Virus record (IMG/VR): IMGVR_UViG_3300042549_007284
Coordinates: 1-20,902 of that record
DNA from: a virus
Strand: one strand, 5' to 3'
Length of the DNA: 20,902 nucleotides
Under the pieces are notes generated by a model, which ran no database searches, was not told the DNA's origin, and saw nothing but the letters and a program-made list of their open reading frames with translations. Both the position numbers and the translations under genes were made by a program. Below are positions 8,397 through 16,263 of the stretch, in pieces (the first letter of the stretch is position 1; every line of letters starts with the position of its first letter).

Positions 8397-9533
8397 ATGA
8401 ACATTTCTATATATCCCGGTTCATCATCATTCTTTCCAGGAATGACTCCCTTTAATTTCTATGATAATGATTATCAATTTCAAACAGATGCAGATAAAGT
8501 AGTAACATTCTGTGCTAGAAGATTAGGTTATCCTATTATGGAAGTAGAGCTACAGGATATAAATTTTTACGCTGCATTTGAAGAAGCTATTACTACATAC
8601 GGAAATGAATTATATGCTTTTCAAGTAAGAGATAATTTATTAAATGTTATAGGATCACCTACTGCCTCTAATATGAATCATGCTATTGTGACTCCTTCAA
8701 TGGCTGGGGTTATAAGATTAACTCAACAGTATGGTGAAGAAGCAGGAGTAGGAGGAAACTTAACTTGGTATAGTGGCTCATTTACTACAACAGCTGGAGT
8801 CCAAGACTATGATTTTAATTTATGGGCTATAGAAAATAATGTGACTGGTGGAATGGAGATTAAAAAAATATTTTATTATCCACCACCTGCTGTTAATCAA
8901 GTATATAATCTAAGTATATTCTCAGGACTAGGAGGAGTTCCAGCAGTTGGTGCTTATGGTTTATTTGGATCAACAGGATTTTTAATGTATCCTACAAGTT
9001 TATTACTTCAGTCTGCTCAAGCAGTAGAAATACAGAATGAAATTTCATTAGCTAATTATTCATTTGAATTAATAAATAATAAATTAAGAATATTTCCAAT
9101 TCCTCCTCATAATGATCATCATATTTGGTTTCAATATATTAGTTTAGAGGAAAGAAATAACAGTGTAATAACACAAGCAGGAGGAAGTGTAACAAATCCT
9201 TCAAATGCTAACTTCACTAACCCAAAATACTCTCAAATTAACTCTATCGGTCGTCAGTGGATATTTGAATATACATTAGCATTATGTAAAGAAATGTTAG
9301 GATATGTGAGAGGAAAATATCAATCAACAATACCTATTCCTAATAGAGAAATATCTTTAAACTCATCAGATTTAATTACCGCTGCTACAGCAGAAAAAAC
9401 AGCATTAATTGAAAAATTAAGAGTATATTTAGATGAAACTTCTCGTCAAGCATTATTAGCTAGAAAACAAGCAGAAGGAGATTCAACTATGAATGAATTG
9501 AATCGTAGTCCAATGACAATATTTATAGGATGA
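8397..9533 (+). CDS. Putative neck/connector protein (T4 gp13-like)
   Basis: This 378-residue protein contains 'VVTFCARRLGYPIMEVEL' followed by 'FYAAFEEAITTYGNELYAFQ' (about residues 34-80), the pattern of N-terminal helices in head-tail connector proteins of T4-like phages. The C-terminal part (about 290-365) is helical and charged, with 'EYTLALCKEMLGYVRGKY' and 'EKTALIEKLRVYLDETSR'. The middle is beta-rich. T4 gp13 is about 309 residues, so this is somewhat longer. The call rests mainly on this pattern and on gene order: large appendage protein, this gene, then gp14-like and gp15-like candidates. The start at 8397 is preferred over Met at 8442 because the promoter-like motif lies at a normal distance and 'MNISIYPGSS' looks conserved. 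Its likely job is sealing the head and docking the tail. Confidence 0.55.
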   Translation: MNISIYPGSSSFFPGMTPFNFYDNDYQFQTDADKVVTFCARRLGYPIMEVELQDINFYAAFEEAITTYGNELYAFQVRDNLLNVIGSPTASNMNHAIVTPSMAGVIRLTQQYGEEAGVGGNLTWYSGSFTTTAGVQDYDFNLWAIENNVTGGMEIKKIFYYPPPAVNQVYNLSIFSGLGGVPAVGAYGLFGSTGFLMYPTSLLLQSAQAVEIQNEISLANYSFELINNKLRIFPIPPHNDHHIWFQYISLEERNNSVITQAGGSVTNPSNANFTNPKYSQINSIGRQWIFEYTLALCKEMLGYVRGKYQSTIPIPNREISLNSSDLITAATAEKTALIEKLRVYLDETSRQALLARKQAEGDSTMNELNRSPMTIFIG

Positions 9534-9568
9534 TAAGAATATATAAAATAACAAATCCAATATAAATT

Positions 9569-10081
9569 ATGTGCGCATTATTTGGATCAAGTAGAGATGT
9601 ATCTTTTATAAGAAGACTTAATAGAGAATTAATAGGAAATATTATTTCTCAAGAATGTGCTTTTTACAAATATAAAATAGCCGAAACTAAAGTTAACATG
9701 TATGGTGAAGCATCTACAGGAAGACTATTTGATGGACCTATTATATTTAATGCTTTAATCACAGTAGGAGATAATGTAAGTCCTACAAGTGATTTAGGAG
9801 TAGATTTTGATTGGCCAGTAAGTTTTGCTTTTCTAAGAGATGATTTAGTAGATGCTAATGTACATCCTGAAGTTGGAGATGTAATTTTATATCAAGAAAG
9901 TTATTGGGAAATAGATAATACAATTATAAATAACTATTTTGCTGGTAAAGATCCTGATTATCCATACGCTGGAAATCCATTAAATCCTAATTTACAAGAT
10001 TGGGGATATAATGTAGGTATAACTTGTGAATGTCATTATGTTCCTACAGATAAGCTCGGGATTATAAAAACTAGATTATAA
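9569..10081 (+). CDS. Putative neck protein (T4 gp14-like)
   Basis: This is a 170-residue protein with an N-terminal 'RDVSFIRRLNRELIGNIISQE' helix, then 'KVNMYGEASTGRLFDGPIIFNALI', and a C-terminal beta region with 'EVGDVILYQESYWEIDNT'. In T4-like phages the neck protein gp14 shows a similar 'YGEA...' start and a late 'GD...YWEID' pattern. T4 gp14 is about 256 residues, so this would be a short version. The 35-base gap upstream contains only a degenerate AT-rich stretch, so read-through from 8397 is likely. It overlaps the next gene by one base (TAATG). Another possibility is a head-closure protein of a non-T4 family that performs the same job. Confidence 0.55.
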   Translation: MCALFGSSRDVSFIRRLNRELIGNIISQECAFYKYKIAETKVNMYGEASTGRLFDGPIIFNALITVGDNVSPTSDLGVDFDWPVSFAFLRDDLVDANVHPEVGDVILYQESYWEIDNTIINNYFAGKDPDYPYAGNPLNPNLQDWGYNVGITCECHYVPTDKLGIIKTRL

Positions 10082-11025
10082 TGGGAAGAAAACCAACACC
10101 TAAAACTCAGAAAGAAATTCTTCTTTCTCAACAAGAACCTCTTAATCAGAGTGGCCCAGGTTTTTCTCCTACAGGAAATCCTAATCTAGCTAGTAACTCA
10201 GGTAGATCAGGACAAATTTCATTTAAAGGAGATACTACAAAACCATTTTCAATTGGCATTCAAGATATAGATGAAGCTGTATTTTACTACTTTCAAAATA
10301 TTATTAAACCTTATGTGATACAAAATGGACAAAGATTAGAAGTCCCTATTATATATGGTTCACCTGAAAAATGGGTTTCATTTCAAAAAGAAGGATATTT
10401 TAGAGATTCTCAAGGTAGAATTATGATGCCAATCATCATGTTTAAAAGAGATTCTATTGAAAAAGTAAGAACAGTATCAAATAAATTAGACGCAAATAAT
10501 CCACATAATATATCAATCCAAAAGAAAAAATATTCTCCTAGAAACGCATATAGTAACTTTGATATATTAAATAATATAGTACCTGAACAAACAGCTTACG
10601 CAGTTGTAGTTCCAGATTATCTTACATTAACATATACATGCGCTGTCAATACTTATTATATGGATCAATTAAATAAAATTGTTGAAGCAATTGAATACGC
10701 TTCAGATTCATATTGGGGTGATCCTCAACGCTTTCAGTTTAGAGCGATGATTGATAGTTTTACAATGAAAACTGAGTTGGCGGATAAAGCAGAAAGAACA
10801 GTAAGTAGTACATTCAATATTAAAATATGGGGATATATTATTCCAGATATTCCTCAAAAAGATTTAACAGCAGTAAAGAAACTTCCAGGTATTAATAAAG
10901 TATCAGTTAATGAAAGAATTTCTGGGTATAATGTTCAAGATACTTATTATAATGTCTTGAATGCTCTGGCTAGTACATTTTGGGAAGATCAAGGAATTTG
11001 GGATGATGGATATTGGCAAGATTAA
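10081..11025 (+). CDS. Putative tail terminator / sheath-stabilising protein (T4 gp15-like position)
   Basis: The product has 314 residues. The first 60 are polar and probably disordered (Pro/Ser/Gly-rich). A well-ordered domain follows, with 'EVPIIYGSPEKWVSFQKEG', 'GRIMMPIIMFKRDSIEK', 'AVVVPDYLTLTYTCAV' and 'IVEAIEYASDSYWGDPQRFQFRAMIDSF'. I recall this pattern in structural proteins of T4-like environmental phages; T4 gp15, which caps the tail and holds the sheath, is about 272 residues. The assignment depends on the 13-14-15 order and is moderately uncertain. The C-terminus is acidic and Trp-rich ('FWEDQGIWDDGYWQD'). It is coupled to the preceding gene by a one-base overlap. Confidence 0.5.
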   Translation: MGRKPTPKTQKEILLSQQEPLNQSGPGFSPTGNPNLASNSGRSGQISFKGDTTKPFSIGIQDIDEAVFYYFQNIIKPYVIQNGQRLEVPIIYGSPEKWVSFQKEGYFRDSQGRIMMPIIMFKRDSIEKVRTVSNKLDANNPHNISIQKKKYSPRNAYSNFDILNNIVPEQTAYAVVVPDYLTLTYTCAVNTYYMDQLNKIVEAIEYASDSYWGDPQRFQFRAMIDSFTMKTELADKAERTVSSTFNIKIWGYIIPDIPQKDLTAVKKLPGINKVSVNERISGYNVQDTYYNVLNALASTFWEDQGIWDDGYWQD

Positions 11026-11027
11026 TA

Positions 11028-11037
11028 ATATTTATGA
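11028..11037 (+). promoter_or_regulatory. Variant motif ATATTTATGA before fibre gene 11045
   Basis: One mismatch from the consensus, 7 bases before the ATG at 11045, in the only intergenic gap available for this gene. Close spacing and the mismatch make it a weaker candidate. Confidence 0.35.
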
Positions 11038-11044
11038 ATAAAAA

Positions 11045-13576
11045 ATGAGTATAAATCAAATAAATAATAGAGATTCTGGTTTTACAGTCAGAGGAATTTT
11101 AAATCAAGTAATCACTAATCTAAATGAAGTACCAACTTCAGGTACATCCTCATATGCTATTTCTTCCTCATATGCTTCTTTAGCACAAGATGCTATCTCA
11201 GCATCATACGTACCTTTAATCCCAGGAAGTGGAATTAATATTAACGGAACTCAGATTTCAAGCAGATTAGTAACAGTTAATGGAATACAACCAATAAATG
11301 GAAATGCTTTTATATCTTTAGCTGGGATAATAACAGGTACTTCTGCTTCTTTAATTTTAAGTAGTTCTGGAAATATAACTTCATCAATAACTAGTAATAC
11401 ATTATGGGTTATTTCTAATGATCCTATTTCTGCGAATAACGGAAAAACATATATCTTTAATTCTAGCTCTCCAGGACAGTGGTATCCTATAGCTCCACTA
11501 GATGTTGCGTCTGCTGATGCTAGATATTTAATGTTAGGTCCTCAATCTCCATTAACAAATAATTTAAATTTAGGTAATAATAATATCATTAATGTGACTC
11601 TAATGCAGGGTACTGCAAGTTGGGCTCAAACTGCTTCAAATGCAATAAACTCTCAAACAGCATCGTTTCTTCCAATAGGTACATATAATATAACTGCAAG
11701 TCGGGCTCAAACTGCAAGTTTAGCAATCACTGCTTCTTATATAGATGCTGGAAATATAACTACTGGATTTATAAGCAATTTAAGATTACCAAGCCAAATC
11801 AATGTAACTGGAATGACTGCTTCATTTACTGGTTCTTTAACAGGAGCTTTAATTGGTACTTCAAGTTGGGCTCAATCAAGTAGTCAAGCCTTAACAGCTT
11901 CTTTTATACCAGCGTTAGATCTGAAGGAAAATTTAACCAACAAGAGTACAACAACTATATTAGGTACTTCTAATACATTATATCCTACACAGAATGCAGT
12001 TAAGACTTATGTAGATAATGCAATTGCTTCCATCCCAGGTGGAGGTGTCACACCATCAGCATTGACAAAAGTAGATGATACAAATGTTACTTTATCTTTA
12101 GGTGGCTCACCATCAACTGCATTACTTAATACAGCATCAATTACTGTTGGATGGACAGGTACATTAGCCGATTCAAGAATTACAAGTGCCACAACATGGA
12201 ATGCTAAACAAGCTGCGTTAGTAAGCGGTACAAACATAAAGACCATCAACGGTAGTTCATTGTTAGGTAGTGGAAACTTAACTGTAAGTGGAGGCGGTGG
12301 TAGTTCAAATGGTGAATTGTTTATTTCTGATTTAGAAGATGGCGTTAACATTTCAGGTATTGGTGTTAAGCAGTTGCTAAACACATTGACCAATCCAACA
12401 ACGTCAGCAACTTACACCAACGCAAGTGCAGCAACTAAGTTTCCATACGCTGCGGCAGTCTATGGAACAATCAACGTTGCAACATTTACGTATGATGATG
12501 TAGTTGTAATGGAGGCATTTCAAAAGGCAACATTAGAAGATCGTTGGTCGATGTTAAAGTCAACTCCAAACAAAACATACTACTATACTAAAGGCGGTTT
12601 TTTAATTGCCAACGAAAAGGAAACTGCTGTAGCAGATGTTGATAGTAAGATATTTATATTTGATATGCAAGGCGCACGTTTTTTCTACGATGGTGATGTC
12701 AATGTAGCACATACGTTATTTAAGAAACCAGTTCTGCTTGCTGATTTAGGAAGGGCATTAGATCGAAGATGGGAGTTTAAGAATGTAAACATTGATGCAC
12801 AAACATTAAAAGCAGGAAGCAAGGGATTTGAATTTTGCGGTGGTCGTTCGTGTAACTTCCAAAACATAGAGATTAAGAACTTCGATATTGCCTTTCATGG
12901 TGGATCGTTGCTTCAAACGCAATTTGTAGAGTTAGCAACATCGCAATGTGAAGTAGGCTTGTTAGCTGATTTAACGCTTGTAAGCGGTTCAACTGCTGCT
13001 CAAGCAGTATGGCAACCGATACTATACAATTGTAGGTTTAGAGGCGTTACAACTACTGCAATAGGCTGCAAGTTTGAAGGCGTTGAACATCCACGTTTAT
13101 ACGATGTAGGTTGGGAGGGTAGCGATATGCTTCATGCGGTCAGTTATGATAACAAAGGTAATTCAGTAGGCAAGAAGATTACTATTATAAATCCACGTTG
13201 TGAAATTAATTCACAAGGTGCGGGAACATTTACGGGCGCAGCGTTTAAATTTACGGGTTCAGATTACCACTTCATCAAATTTGAAGGAGCAGAGATTCAA
13301 AACTCAACTGCTAATTTTACTTTATTAGAAGTAGAATCAAAATCAGGAACAGTTATGGTTGTAATGTCAAATTGTTTTGGCAACACTGGAGATAATCGTT
13401 GGTTACTAAAGTCAACCGATAACGGAGGCTTTGTTGCATGGGACTTCGACAACGTACATTTACAAGGCAATCCAACAACCGCAGCAAACGTAGTTGATAC
13501 GGCTACTTATCCCAATATTTGGGTGGGCGGTGTTACTCCATCACGAACGGTTAAAATATCACCAAGAACATTATAA
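11045..13576 (+). CDS. Mosaic tail fibre/tailspike with beta-helix-like C-terminal half
   Basis: This 843-residue protein is built from two parts. Residues 1 to about 330 use the phage's own fibre vocabulary ('GTSSYAISSSYASLAQDA', 'MQGTASWAQTASNA', 'LIGTSSWAQSSSQALTASF'), then 'DLKENLTNKSTT' and 'YPTQNAVKTYVDNAI', a linker common in Bacteroidota prophage fibres. From about residue 335 on, the sequence changes style: 'TWNAKQAALVSGTNIKTINGSSLLGSGNL', then a long region with short repeated strand-turn segments ('CNFQNIEIKNFDIAFHGG', 'CRFRGVTTTAIGCKFEGV', 'KITIINPRCEINSQG') that suggests a right-handed parallel beta-helix, as in tailspikes. Some such domains degrade surface glycans, but I see no definite active site. 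The base composition also shifts (see findings). It lies where T4 has its terminase genes, between the gp15-like and sheath genes. Confidence 0.75.
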   Translation: MSINQINNRDSGFTVRGILNQVITNLNEVPTSGTSSYAISSSYASLAQDAISASYVPLIPGSGININGTQISSRLVTVNGIQPINGNAFISLAGIITGTSASLILSSSGNITSSITSNTLWVISNDPISANNGKTYIFNSSSPGQWYPIAPLDVASADARYLMLGPQSPLTNNLNLGNNNIINVTLMQGTASWAQTASNAINSQTASFLPIGTYNITASRAQTASLAITASYIDAGNITTGFISNLRLPSQINVTGMTASFTGSLTGALIGTSSWAQSSSQALTASFIPALDLKENLTNKSTTTILGTSNTLYPTQNAVKTYVDNAIASIPGGGVTPSALTKVDDTNVTLSLGGSPSTALLNTASITVGWTGTLADSRITSATTWNAKQAALVSGTNIKTINGSSLLGSGNLTVSGGGGSSNGELFISDLEDGVNISGIGVKQLLNTLTNPTTSATYTNASAATKFPYAAAVYGTINVATFTYDDVVVMEAFQKATLEDRWSMLKSTPNKTYYYTKGGFLIANEKETAVADVDSKIFIFDMQGARFFYDGDVNVAHTLFKKPVLLADLGRALDRRWEFKNVNIDAQTLKAGSKGFEFCGGRSCNFQNIEIKNFDIAFHGGSLLQTQFVELATSQCEVGLLADLTLVSGSTAAQAVWQPILYNCRFRGVTTTAIGCKFEGVEHPRLYDVGWEGSDMLHAVSYDNKGNSVGKKITIINPRCEINSQGAGTFTGAAFKFTGSDYHFIKFEGAEIQNSTANFTLLEVESKSGTVMVVMSNCFGNTGDNRWLLKSTDNGGFVAWDFDNVHLQGNPTTAANVVDTATYPNIWVGGVTPSRTVKISPRTL

Positions 13577-13592
13577 TATTAAATTTTTTATA

Positions 13593-13602
13593 ATATTTAT
13601 AA
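13593..13602 (+). promoter_or_regulatory. Late-promoter-like motif ATATTTATAA before 13616
   Basis: Exact motif in the form AATATTTATAACAAA, 13 bases before the ATG at 13616, in a 39-base gap. It implies a leader of only about 8 bases. Confidence 0.6.
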
Positions 13603-13615
13603 CAAAATCAAATTT

Positions 13616-13864
13616 ATGGAAACAAAAGTTTTAACACAAGAGGAAGTTACAAGTCTAAAATCAGTTAGAGAAAAACGAATTCAATTAACAGAAAATTTTG
13701 GAATTATCGAATTAAGAATACAAGAATTTAATAATCAAAAAGATATTCTTAAAGATGAATTAAAAAAATTAGTTCAAGAAGAATTAGTTTTAGGCAAAAA
13801 TTTACAACAAAAATATGGTGATGGATCTATTGATCTTGAAAAAGGAGAATTTATAAATAACTAA
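13616..13864 (+). CDS. Small coiled-coil protein
   Basis: This 82-residue, highly charged protein has a long helix (about residues 8-66) with regular hydrophobic spacing: 'VTSLKSVREKRIQLTENFGI' followed by 'LKDELKKLVQEELVLGKNLQ'. The tail is acidic and Gly-containing ('YGDGSIDLEKGEFINN'). It has promoter-like motifs on both sides, so it may be transcribed as its own unit or with the sheath. It has no catalytic or membrane features. It looks like a family of small, abundant helical proteins found near sheath genes in environmental myoviruses, but I cannot name the family or state a role. Confidence 0.65.
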   Translation: METKVLTQEEVTSLKSVREKRIQLTENFGIIELRIQEFNNQKDILKDELKKLVQEELVLGKNLQQKYGDGSIDLEKGEFINN

Positions 13865-13884
13865 TATTTTTAATAGGTTTCACC

Positions 13885-13894
13885 ATATTTATAA
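13885..13894 (+). promoter_or_regulatory. Late-promoter-like motif ATATTTATAA before tail sheath
   Basis: Exact motif in the form CATATTTATAACAAA, 20 bases before the sheath ATG at 13915. A dedicated promoter suits the sheath, one of the most abundant virion proteins. Confidence 0.65.
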
Positions 13895-13914
13895 CAAAAA
13901 TAAAATAATTAACA

Positions 13915-15654
13915 ATGGCAGAAACTTTAATATCACCCGGTGTTTTAGCAATAGAAAATGATAATTCTTTTGTATCTAAAAGACCTGTTACTGTAGGAGC
14001 AGCAATTATAGGACCAACAGTAAAAGGTCCTGTTGAGGTTCCAACAATAGTTACTACTTGGAATCAATATCAAAATGTATTTGGTACAACTTTCCAAAGC
14101 GGTAGTGCGACTAATCTTCAAACTTATACTTATTTAACCTCAATAGCAGCATATAATTATTTTGCTAACGGAGGTGAATCACTATTAGTAGCAAGAGTAG
14201 TATCACAATCTAGCGCTTGGGCATTTGCTTCTAGTTCATTAATTCCTACAGGATCAAGTGGTAACACATCTGGATTATCACCATTTGTACTTCAACCTCT
14301 TACTAAAGGAGACATTATGAATAATAGTGGTTCTGAAGTAGCAAATAATGTTTTACCAAGCGGATCAACAGATAATGTTAGATGGCAAATTATAAATGCA
14401 AATAGCGGATCAGGAACATTTGATTTGTTAATTAGAAGAGGTGATGATAATAGTTTACAACCTGCTGTTTTAGAGGCTTGGACTAGTTTAACTTTAGATC
14501 CATATTCTCCAAATTATATTTCTAAAATAATTGGTGATACAATTGCAAATTTTGTCACTGATCCGAACGGAAATGCTTCTATTCAATATTCAGGATCATA
14601 CGCTAATAGATCAAATTATATAACTGTAAAACAAGTAAACTTTACTACTCCTAATTATCTAAATAGTAACGGAGCAATATCAGTTCCTGCTTACTCATCT
14701 TCTATTCCTACAAACGCTAGTGGAACATTTGGTGGAGGAGCTAGTATATTCCAAGGTGGTGCTAATTTTTATAATGCTATAACTACACAAACTCAAGGAT
14801 TGGTTGGAGCTAATTACGATAATATGATTAGCTTATTAGCTAATACGGATGATTATAAATTTAATGTATTATTAACTCCTGGTTTAGTTGATTCACTTCA
14901 TAGTTCTCAAGTAAATAGTATTATCTCAAATACACAAAACCGTGGAGATAATATTTATGTACTTGATCTTGTGCCTTATAACTCTAGTACAAGTACTGTT
15001 ACTGCAGAAGCACAAGGACAAAATACATCATATGCTGCTTCATACTGGCCTTGGCTACAAGTAATTGAACCTTCAACAGGTCAATTAGTTTGGGTACCAG
15101 CTTCAACAATGATTGGTGGAGTATATGCTTATAACGATGCAGTATCAGAACCTTGGTTCGCACCAGCAGGTATTAACAGAGGTGGTTTATCTACAGTAGT
15201 AAGAGCAGAAACTAAATTGTCACAAGCACAACGTGATATATTATATACTGGTAAGGTAAATCCAATCGCAACATTCCCAGGAACAGGAGTTGTAGTATAT
15301 GGCCAGAAAACATTACAAACTAGAGCAAGTGCTTTAGATAGAGTAAATGTTCGTCGTTTATTAATTTCTCTTAAATCATATATCTCTCAAGTTGCTCTTA
15401 ATTTAGTATTTGAACAAAATACAGCAGCAACAAGAAATGCATTCTTAAGCCAAGTAAATCCATACTTAACAAGTGTTCAACAACGTCAAGGACTATATGC
15501 ATTTAAGGTAGTAATGGATGATTCAAACAATACACCTGATGTAATTGATCGTAATCAATTAATTGGTAACATTTACTTACAACCTACTAAGACTGCTGAA
15601 TTCATTTACTTGAACTTCAATATTACTCCAACGGGTGCAACATTCCCAGCGTAA
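13915..15654 (+). CDS. Contractile tail sheath protein (T4 gp18 family)
   Basis: This 579-residue protein assembles around the tail tube and contracts during infection. The N-terminus 'MAETLISPGVLAIENDNSFV' followed by 'TVGAAIIGPTVKGPVEVPT' and 'AAYNYFANGGESLLVARVV' is the classic sheath start. The C-terminal domain (about residues 430-579) has the conserved 'GKVNPIATFPGTGVVVYGQKT', 'DRVNVRRLLISLKSYI', 'FEQNTAATRNAFLSQVNPYL' and 'AEFIYLNFNITPTGATF' blocks. The middle (about 90-300) is the variable, surface-exposed insertion. T4 gp18 is 659 residues, so the variable part is smaller here. It is followed directly by the tube gene, as in T4. No Shine-Dalgarno sequence is visible; the start context is 'aattaacaatg'. 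Confidence 0.95.
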   Translation: MAETLISPGVLAIENDNSFVSKRPVTVGAAIIGPTVKGPVEVPTIVTTWNQYQNVFGTTFQSGSATNLQTYTYLTSIAAYNYFANGGESLLVARVVSQSSAWAFASSSLIPTGSSGNTSGLSPFVLQPLTKGDIMNNSGSEVANNVLPSGSTDNVRWQIINANSGSGTFDLLIRRGDDNSLQPAVLEAWTSLTLDPYSPNYISKIIGDTIANFVTDPNGNASIQYSGSYANRSNYITVKQVNFTTPNYLNSNGAISVPAYSSSIPTNASGTFGGGASIFQGGANFYNAITTQTQGLVGANYDNMISLLANTDDYKFNVLLTPGLVDSLHSSQVNSIISNTQNRGDNIYVLDLVPYNSSTSTVTAEAQGQNTSYAASYWPWLQVIEPSTGQLVWVPASTMIGGVYAYNDAVSEPWFAPAGINRGGLSTVVRAETKLSQAQRDILYTGKVNPIATFPGTGVVVYGQKTLQTRASALDRVNVRRLLISLKSYISQVALNLVFEQNTAATRNAFLSQVNPYLTSVQQRQGLYAFKVVMDDSNNTPDVIDRNQLIGNIYLQPTKTAEFIYLNFNITPTGATFPA

Positions 15655-15669
15655 TTCTTTAAAACATAG

Positions 15670-15679
15670 ATATTTATAA
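15670..15679 (+). promoter_or_regulatory. Late-promoter-like motif ATATTTATAA before tail tube
   Basis: Exact motif in the form GATATTTATAATAAA, 24 bases before the tube ATG at 15704. The intervening leader is almost entirely A and T. Confidence 0.65.
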
Positions 15680-15703
15680 TAAACATAAAAATATAAAAAT
15701 AAA

Positions 15704-16192
15704 ATGGCAGTATTAAATCCAAACGAAATATTCTTCACAGCATTTGAACCGAAAGTAAAAAATCGTTTTATAATGTATGTAGATGGAATCCCATCATATG
15801 TTATTAAGAAAATTGGACCAGTGAGTGTTGATATGGGTGAAATTAAATTAAACCACATTAACGTTTACCGTAAAATCAAAGGAAGAGCTCAATGGGCAGA
15901 TATTGAAATGACATTACATGATCCTATCACACCATCAGGTGCTCAATCAGTAATGGAATGGGTACGTTTACATCATGAATCTGTGACGGGTAGAGATGGT
16001 TACTCAGATTTTTATAAAAAGGACGTAACAATCAATATTTTAGGACCAGTAGGTGATATTGTATCAGAATGGATTATTAAAGGCGCATTTATTAAATCAG
16101 CTAATTTCGGTGATTATAGTTGGGATGAAGATGCGTCAGCACAAGAATTAACAGTTAACTTAGGAATGGATTACGCAATTTTGAACTTTTAG
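15704..16192 (+). CDS. Tail tube protein (T4 gp19 family)
   Basis: This 162-residue protein forms the stacked hexameric rings of the inner tail tube through which DNA passes. T4 gp19 is 163 residues, an excellent length match. Diagnostic segments are 'FEPKVKNRFIMYVDGIPSYVIKK' near the N-terminus (split by family variation), 'EIKLNHINVYRKIKGRAQWADIEMTLHDP', 'SVMEWVRLHHESVTGRDGYSDFYKKD' and the C-terminal 'YSWDEDASAQELTVNLGMDYAIL'. It directly follows the sheath, as in T4. The mobile endonuclease cassette begins about 30 bases after its stop, so this gene or its flank is a candidate recognition site for that enzyme. No terminator is visible between this stop and the cassette hairpin. Confidence 0.93.
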   Translation: MAVLNPNEIFFTAFEPKVKNRFIMYVDGIPSYVIKKIGPVSVDMGEIKLNHINVYRKIKGRAQWADIEMTLHDPITPSGAQSVMEWVRLHHESVTGRDGYSDFYKKDVTINILGPVGDIVSEWIIKGAFIKSANFGDYSWDEDASAQELTVNLGMDYAILNF

Positions 16193-16234
16193 TTAAAAAA
16201 ACAACAATCCAAGTCGATTTTGAATTCCTTTCGA

Positions 16235-16244
16235 ATATTTATAA
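16235..16244 (+). promoter_or_regulatory. Late-promoter-like motif ATATTTATAA within hairpin loop
   Basis: Exact motif in the form AATATTTATAATAAA, wholly inside the loop, 19 bases before the endonuclease ATG. Initiation about 6 bases downstream would begin the RNA at about 16250, at the start of the 3' arm, so this transcript would lack the 5' arm and leave the Shine-Dalgarno sequence free. Confidence 0.65.
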
Positions 16245-16250
16245 TAAACG

Positions 16251-16256
16251 AAAGGA
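16251..16256 (+). promoter_or_regulatory. Shine-Dalgarno sequence AAAGGA of the endonuclease gene
   Basis: AAAGGA sits at standard spacing before ATG 16264 and supports that start. It is the only clear Shine-Dalgarno sequence I see in front of any complete gene in the window. Confidence 0.7.
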
Positions 16257-16263
16257 ATTCTTT

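Larger units (their letters stand above)
16222..16260 (+). promoter_or_regulatory. Perfect 12-bp inverted repeat (hairpin) carrying a promoter motif in its loop and an SD in its 3' arm
   Basis: GAATTCCTTTCG (16222-16233) pairs perfectly with CGAAAGGAATTC (16249-16260) around a 15-base loop. The 3' arm contains AAAGGA (16251-16256), a Shine-Dalgarno sequence 7 bases before the ATG at 16264. In RNA read through from the tube gene, the stem would bury this ribosome-binding site. There is no U-tract after the stem, so it is not a typical terminator. Structure is seen directly; the regulatory role is inferred from the known T4 I-TevI arrangement. Confidence 0.75.

Noticed and set aside
11045-13576. 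Diversity-generating retroelement target in the fibre tip
   Set aside because: No reverse transcriptase, template repeat or C-type-lectin variable region is visible in the window.
13573-13602. AT-rich repeat TATAATATT on both sides of a T run as a terminator
   Set aside because: It is mainly a direct repeat and forms no stable GC-containing stem.
3243-14960. Motif variants inside genes (3243, 7877, 9519, 12650, 14951) as further promoters
   Set aside because: Each has a mismatch at the last one or two bases and lies in coding sequence, often where Ile-Tyr or Ile-Phe codons make it by chance; 9519 is the only one near a following gene.
16222-16260. The 12-bp hairpin as terminator of the tube gene
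   Set aside because: Only three T follow the stem, and the loop holds the promoter-like motif; a translation-control hairpin fits better, although weak termination is not excluded.
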